From Scytonema sp045865695 (GTDB lineage: Bacteria > Cyanobacteriota > Cyanobacteriia > Cyanobacteriales > Nostocaceae), in contig NZ_BAACAP010000230.1 of the NCBI RefSeq assembly GCF_045865695.1, positions 1 to 64,000 on the forward strand: a DNA stretch of 64,000 nucleotides, in the 5' to 3' direction. The position numbers and the translations under genes are program-made. Shown piece after piece: positions 60,927 to 64,000 of the stretch (within the stretch, counting starts at the first letter, position 1; the number at the start of each line of letters is the position of its first letter). The notes beneath the pieces are model-generated. The model did no database searches and was not told the DNA's origin. It saw nothing but the letters and a program-made list of their open reading frames with translations.

Positions 60927-61274
60927 CTAGCCACCACTTATCTTAGCTTTGTAACCAAGCTTAATTAATATCTCAAGAATTTTCTGTTTGTGGTCGCCCT
61001 GAATTTCAATTTCATTTTCTTTTATAGTCCCACCCGTACCGCACTGAGTTTTTAACTGCTTGAGTAAAGTTTGTAAAGTTTCTTGATTTGTCTGAAAGCC
61101 AGTAATCACAGTTACGGTTTTACCTTTACGTCCAGCACGAGTTGCTTGTACGCGCACATTTTGCTTCTCTGGTGGAAGGTCGGGAGTTGCTCTTTCAAAG
61201 GCAGCAGAGTTACCATTGCCAAACTCTTGATAGACGATGCGCTTTTCAGGGTTGTTCCGATTTGATGAAGACAT
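60927..61274 (-). CDS. SUI1/eIF1-like translation factor (YciH family)
   Basis: 115 residues from ATG 61274 (MSSSNRNNPEKRIVYQEFGN). The C-terminal 75 residues hold the SUI1 fold: VRVQATRAGRKGKTVTVITG, LKTQCGTGGTIKENEIEIQG, DHKQKILEILIKLGYK. Bacterial members resemble eIF1 and may monitor initiation accuracy on the 30S subunit. The first eight codons of the longer frame (from 61298) lack similarity. Divergent from trpB, 103 bp away. Confidence 0.92.
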   Translation of the reverse strand: MSSSNRNNPEKRIVYQEFGNGNSAAFERATPDLPPEKQNVRVQATRAGRKGKTVTVITGFQTNQETLQTLLKQLKTQCGTGGTIKENEIEIQGDHKQKILEILIKLGYKAKISGG

Positions 61275-61377
61275 AAGGTTGACTTTGTAAAGAACCACTA
61301 ACAGGAAATAAGTATTAAGAGAAACAAGACAGGCAGTCTTAGTATAATTGTGGTCGTTCCGTAATTCTAGCTTGTCC

Positions 61378-62619
61378 GTGACTACTACTCCCCTATCTTC
61401 GGATTCTCAATCGTCTACTCAACTTCCTGATGCATTAGGACGCTTTGGTCGCTTTGGTGGTAAGTATGTTCCTGAGACGTTGATGCCTGCTCTTTCTGAG
61501 TTAGAAGCAGCGTATCAGCAGTACCGCAATGACCCAGCTTTTCAGACAGAACTACAACAGTTGCTGAAAGATTATGTAGGGCGTGCAACTCCATTATATT
61601 TTGCCGAACGCCTTAGCGCACATTACGCAAAACCAGATGGCACTGGACCTCAAATTTATTTGAAGCGTGAGGATTTAAATCATACAGGTGCTCACAAAAT
61701 TAATAACGCTTTAGGTCAAGTCTTGTTGGCAAAGCGTATGGGCAAACAGAGAATTATTGCTGAAACGGGTGCCGGACAACACGGAGTCGCAACGGCTACT
61801 GTTTGCGCTCGGTTTGGTTTGCAATGCGTTATTTATATGGGCGTTCACGATATGGAACGTCAAGCTTTGAATGTTTTTAGAATGCGATTAATGGGCGCGG
61901 AGGTTTGCCCCGTGTCGGCGGGAACTGGGACTTTAAAAGATGCCACTTCCGAAGCAATCCGCGATTGGGTTACGAATGTGGAAACAACCCACTACATTTT
62001 AGGTTCTGTTGCAGGTCCCCATCCATATCCTATGATTGTACGCGATTTTCATAAGGTGATTGGACAGGAAACTCGCGCTCAAGCACTAGAAAAGTGGGGT
62101 GGTTTGCCCGATATTGTTATTGCTTGTGTGGGTGGTGGTTCTAATGCTATGGGAATCTTCCATGAGTTTGTAGATGAACCTTCTGTACGATTAATTGGTG
62201 TAGAAGCTGCAGGAGAAGGAGTTAATACTGACAAACACGCAGCAACCTTGACAAAAGGGCGAATTGGTGTTTTGCACGGAGCCATGAGCTACCTATTGCA
62301 AAGTGAAGATGGGCAAGTGGTGGAAGCTCATTCAATCAGTGCTGGATTAGATTATCCGGGTGTAGGACCGGAACACAGCTACTTAAAGGATTTGGGCCGT
62401 GCCGAATATTACAGCGTGACTGATGAAGAAGCTTTGGCTGCTTTTCAAAGACTTTCACGCTTGGAAGGAATTATTCCCGCTTTGGAAACAGCTCACGCTT
62501 TTGCTTATCTAGAAACCTTGTGTCCTCAACTGAGTGGTAGCCCCAAGATAGTAATTAACTCTTCGGGACGAGGTGACAAGGATGTACAAGCTGTAGCTAA
62601 GTACATTAATCCCGCTTGA
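61378..62619 (+). CDS. trpB: Tryptophan synthase beta chain
   Basis: 413 residues from GTG 61378; an upstream in-frame start at 61348 is less likely. LGRFGRFGGKYVPETLMPAL opens the protein; the PLP Lys lies in HTGAHKINNALGQVLLAKRM; the phosphate loop is CVGGGSNAMGIF; and AEYYSVTDEEAL and GRGDKDVQAVAKYI close it. It condenses indole and serine to tryptophan in the TrpA/TrpB complex. The gene is solitary, as is common in cyanobacteria. A strong hairpin follows at 62660. Confidence 0.96.
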   Translation: MTTTPLSSDSQSSTQLPDALGRFGRFGGKYVPETLMPALSELEAAYQQYRNDPAFQTELQQLLKDYVGRATPLYFAERLSAHYAKPDGTGPQIYLKREDLNHTGAHKINNALGQVLLAKRMGKQRIIAETGAGQHGVATATVCARFGLQCVIYMGVHDMERQALNVFRMRLMGAEVCPVSAGTGTLKDATSEAIRDWVTNVETTHYILGSVAGPHPYPMIVRDFHKVIGQETRAQALEKWGGLPDIVIACVGGGSNAMGIFHEFVDEPSVRLIGVEAAGEGVNTDKHAATLTKGRIGVLHGAMSYLLQSEDGQVVEAHSISAGLDYPGVGPEHSYLKDLGRAEYYSVTDEEALAAFQRLSRLEGIIPALETAHAFAYLETLCPQLSGSPKIVINSSGRGDKDVQAVAKYINPA

Positions 62620-62950
62620 AGAAGGCAGGAGGCTAGTAAAGGATAGTAATTCTTGTGGTGCGGGCAATCCTTGCCCGCATTTACAAAGGATGGCTGGAGG
62701 AACGCTTTCCGGTATGAGACCGAGCCCAGTTTAAATGCATTAATTTTGTTTTTAGTCAATATATTCAAAATAAATTTTTAGATATATTTGTCTTGGGAAT
62801 TAGCTTGAATTATATTAAGCGACTCTTGACGAAGTTTTTGGAATATGTAAAGATTTCCTAACTTGCTGGTTACCATTAATCGTACTGGTATCTCAAGAAA
62901 CAAAAAATCGGGGATTGCATCTCTTAAACTTATACGTTATTTAACACTCC
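62620..62950. other. Intergenic with hairpin
   Basis: 331 bp. GCGGGCAA-TCC-TTGCCCGC (62660-62678), an 8-bp stem 40 bp past trpB, may terminate it. It is related to the hairpins at 13302 and 49449. The rest is AT-rich promoter-like sequence for the CAP gene. Confidence 0.6.
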
Positions 62951-63496
62951 ATGTTCCGACAAACTGCTTTTGGCATTGCTTTAAGTATGCTTGTCCTTGC
63001 AAGTGGATTACCAACGAGTTTACTAGCGGGTTATTCTTCTAAACAAACAGCAACCCAAAGTAAATCGGTATCAACTCCATCACGCCAGGTTAAATCATTC
63101 TCTACCTTTAAAACAACCGATTTAGAAAAATCGGTGTTTAACCAAGTGAATCGATATCGAGTTTCTAAGGGTTTACGAAAGTTGACTTTAAATCCGAGAA
63201 TTACTCGACAAGCAAGGATTCACAGTCAAAATATGGCTAGACATAAAACCCCATTTAGTCACCAAGGGTTTAAAAGGAGAGTTGATGCTATTCCCCTTCG
63301 TTACAGAAGCGCATCGGAAAATCTTGCTTTTAACGAAGGGTATAGCGATCCAGTCAAAGAAGCTGTGACAAGTTGGCTCAAAAGTCCCGCACATCTTAAA
63401 AATATTAAGGGGAATTACAATCTGACTGGTATTGGTGTCGCTACTAATAGTGATGGAGAAGTGTACCTAACCCAGATTTTTATTCGTATTAGATAA
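62951..63496 (+). CDS. Secreted CAP/SCP-domain protein
   Basis: 181 residues. The signal peptide MFRQTAFGIALSMLVLASGL leads to a Ser/Thr-rich linker, then the CAP domain: VFNQVNRYRVSKGLRKLTLN, ARIHSQNMARHKTPFSHQGF (active-cleft His), SASENLAF, AVTSWLKSPAHLKNIKGNYN and TGIGVATNSDGEVYLTQIF. The two His and Glu of the CAP cavity are present. Extracellular or periplasmic; function unknown in bacteria. Confidence 0.92.
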   Translation: MFRQTAFGIALSMLVLASGLPTSLLAGYSSKQTATQSKSVSTPSRQVKSFSTFKTTDLEKSVFNQVNRYRVSKGLRKLTLNPRITRQARIHSQNMARHKTPFSHQGFKRRVDAIPLRYRSASENLAFNEGYSDPVKEAVTSWLKSPAHLKNIKGNYNLTGIGVATNSDGEVYLTQIFIRIR

Positions 63497-63590
63497 ATAG
63501 TTAGTAATTAGTAGTTAATTAAGAAAATAACAACTATCAACTAACCATTAACATATACAGCAGATTTCAACTTAGTGAGGTACGAAAATT

Positions 63591-63638
63591 ACCCCCCTCT
63601 GTCCCCCCGATGCCTTGGGGGGATGAAAGGGGGGTGTA
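63591..63638. repeat. G/C-run hairpin repeat
   Basis: ACCCCCCTCTGTCCCCCC, then GATGCCTTGGGGGGATG and AAGGGGGGTG: a stem with a short loop between the CAP and RNase D genes. Confidence 0.75.
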
Positions 63639-63691
63639 CCTCATTCAGATGCAAAGCGCTGTATAATTATTCTAAATAACCGTTTTGATTC

Positions 63692-64000
63692 ATGGAAGAT
63701 TTTCAAGTTTGCGATCGCGATCTGACTGACGCGACTTTATCCCATTATCTACAAAACGATGAAATTGCCGTAGATACCGAAACAATGGGGCTTCTTCCAC
63801 AACGCGATCGCCTGTGTCTCGTTCAATTGTGTAACAAAGACGGCGAAGTGACTGCGATCCGTATTGCGAAGGGACAAACAGAAGCTCCAAACTTAAAAAA
63901 ACTGTTAGAAGCAACAAATGTCACTAAAATATTTCACTTCGCACGTTTCGATTTAGCAGCGATCCGTTACAATCTAGGAATTTACATCCAACCCATTTTT
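63692..64000 (+). CDS. rnd: Ribonuclease D (3'-5' exonuclease), N-terminal part
   Basis: 103 codons are visible before the window ends. EIAVDTETMGLLPQRDRLCL is the Exo I motif (DxE of the DEDD set); FHFARFDLAAIRYNLGI contains Exo II (FxxxD). It removes 3' nucleotides from tRNA precursors. ATG 63692 gives MEDFQVCDRDL, the usual cyanobacterial start. Nothing downstream can be said. Confidence 0.92.
   Translation, partial: MEDFQVCDRDLTDATLSHYLQNDEIAVDTETMGLLPQRDRLCLVQLCNKDGEVTAIRIAKGQTEAPNLKKLLEATNVTKIFHFARFDLAAIRYNLGIYIQPIF

Noticed and set aside
1..64000. tRNA, rRNA and tmRNA genes
   Set aside because: Scanned the intergenic regions by eye for GTTCGA/TTC arms and acceptor pairing; no convincing candidate was found, though a covariance-model search was not possible.

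Overview
The window is chromosomal DNA from a cyanobacterium, most probably a filamentous heterocyst-forming one (Nostocales). The signs are frequent GCGATCGC (HIP1) octamers, many tandem heptamers of the STRR type known from these genomes, moderate-to-low GC, long repeat-rich intergenic spaces, and typical cyanobacterial families (CHAT/TPR, DUF928, CHASE2, CAAD, SLH, pentapeptide repeats, Uma2, Rpn/DUF4351, nifJ). No rRNA, tRNA or CRISPR array was found.

Layout. 1-5.9 kb: start of a TPR protein, an AraC regulator beside an RND-pump remnant, a DUF433 protein, a GC-rich foreign-looking glutathione transferase, an AAA ATPase with a truncated partner, and two broken Rpn/DUF4351 nuclease copies. 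5.9-10.2 kb: the remains of a BREX type 3 phage-defence locus (brxC with two disruptions, brxF with an inserted repeat). 10.2-14.5 kb: DUF1636, a frameshifted creatininase, a ROK/polyphosphate glucokinase, truncated genes and repeats. 14.8-19.3 kb: a glycan cluster (GT-A-like protein, HAD protein, GT4 glycosyltransferase). 19.3-20.8 kb: a tnpB transposon with one in-frame stop. 20.9-28.2 kb: an SDR, then a DUF928 / CHASE2-CHAT / CHAT-TPR group, damaged by a nonsense codon and an IS1-family insertion. 28.2-34.1 kb: a DNA cytosine methyltransferase, then the convergent run FAD oxidase-leuC-leuD-rtcA. 34.3-40.7 kb: two toxin-antitoxin loci with broken toxins, around an aminopeptidase P, an SGNH hydrolase and a flavoprotein. 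40.7-53.5 kb: a transporter, integrase and RHH remnants, Uma2, comB, a BlaI/M56 pair, DUF421, a second SDR, pentapeptide, CAAD and SLH proteins, and a hybrid kinase. 54.8-64 kb: nifJ, a 1.9-kb gene-free stretch with RNA-like structure, a Pmp3-like peptide, SUI1, trpB, a CAP protein and the start of RNase D.

Two themes stand out. First, decay of accessory genes: about 15 are broken by single stop codons, small indels or truncation, while housekeeping genes (leuCD, trpB, nifJ, rtcA, pepP, comB) stay open. Second, short repeats that enter genes without breaking them. A 39-nt palindromic element adds the same 13 residues to three unrelated proteins in the same frame and orientation. Heptamer arrays sit inside nifJ and form the C-termini of three other genes. 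A 95-127 bp MITE-like element supplies a stop codon.

The strongest candidates for something undescribed are the protein-inserted 39-nt element, the short-repeat frameshifts in the hicA and higB toxins, and the structured non-coding stretch at 58.7-60.6 kb. All assignments come from reading the sequence; no database search was run.
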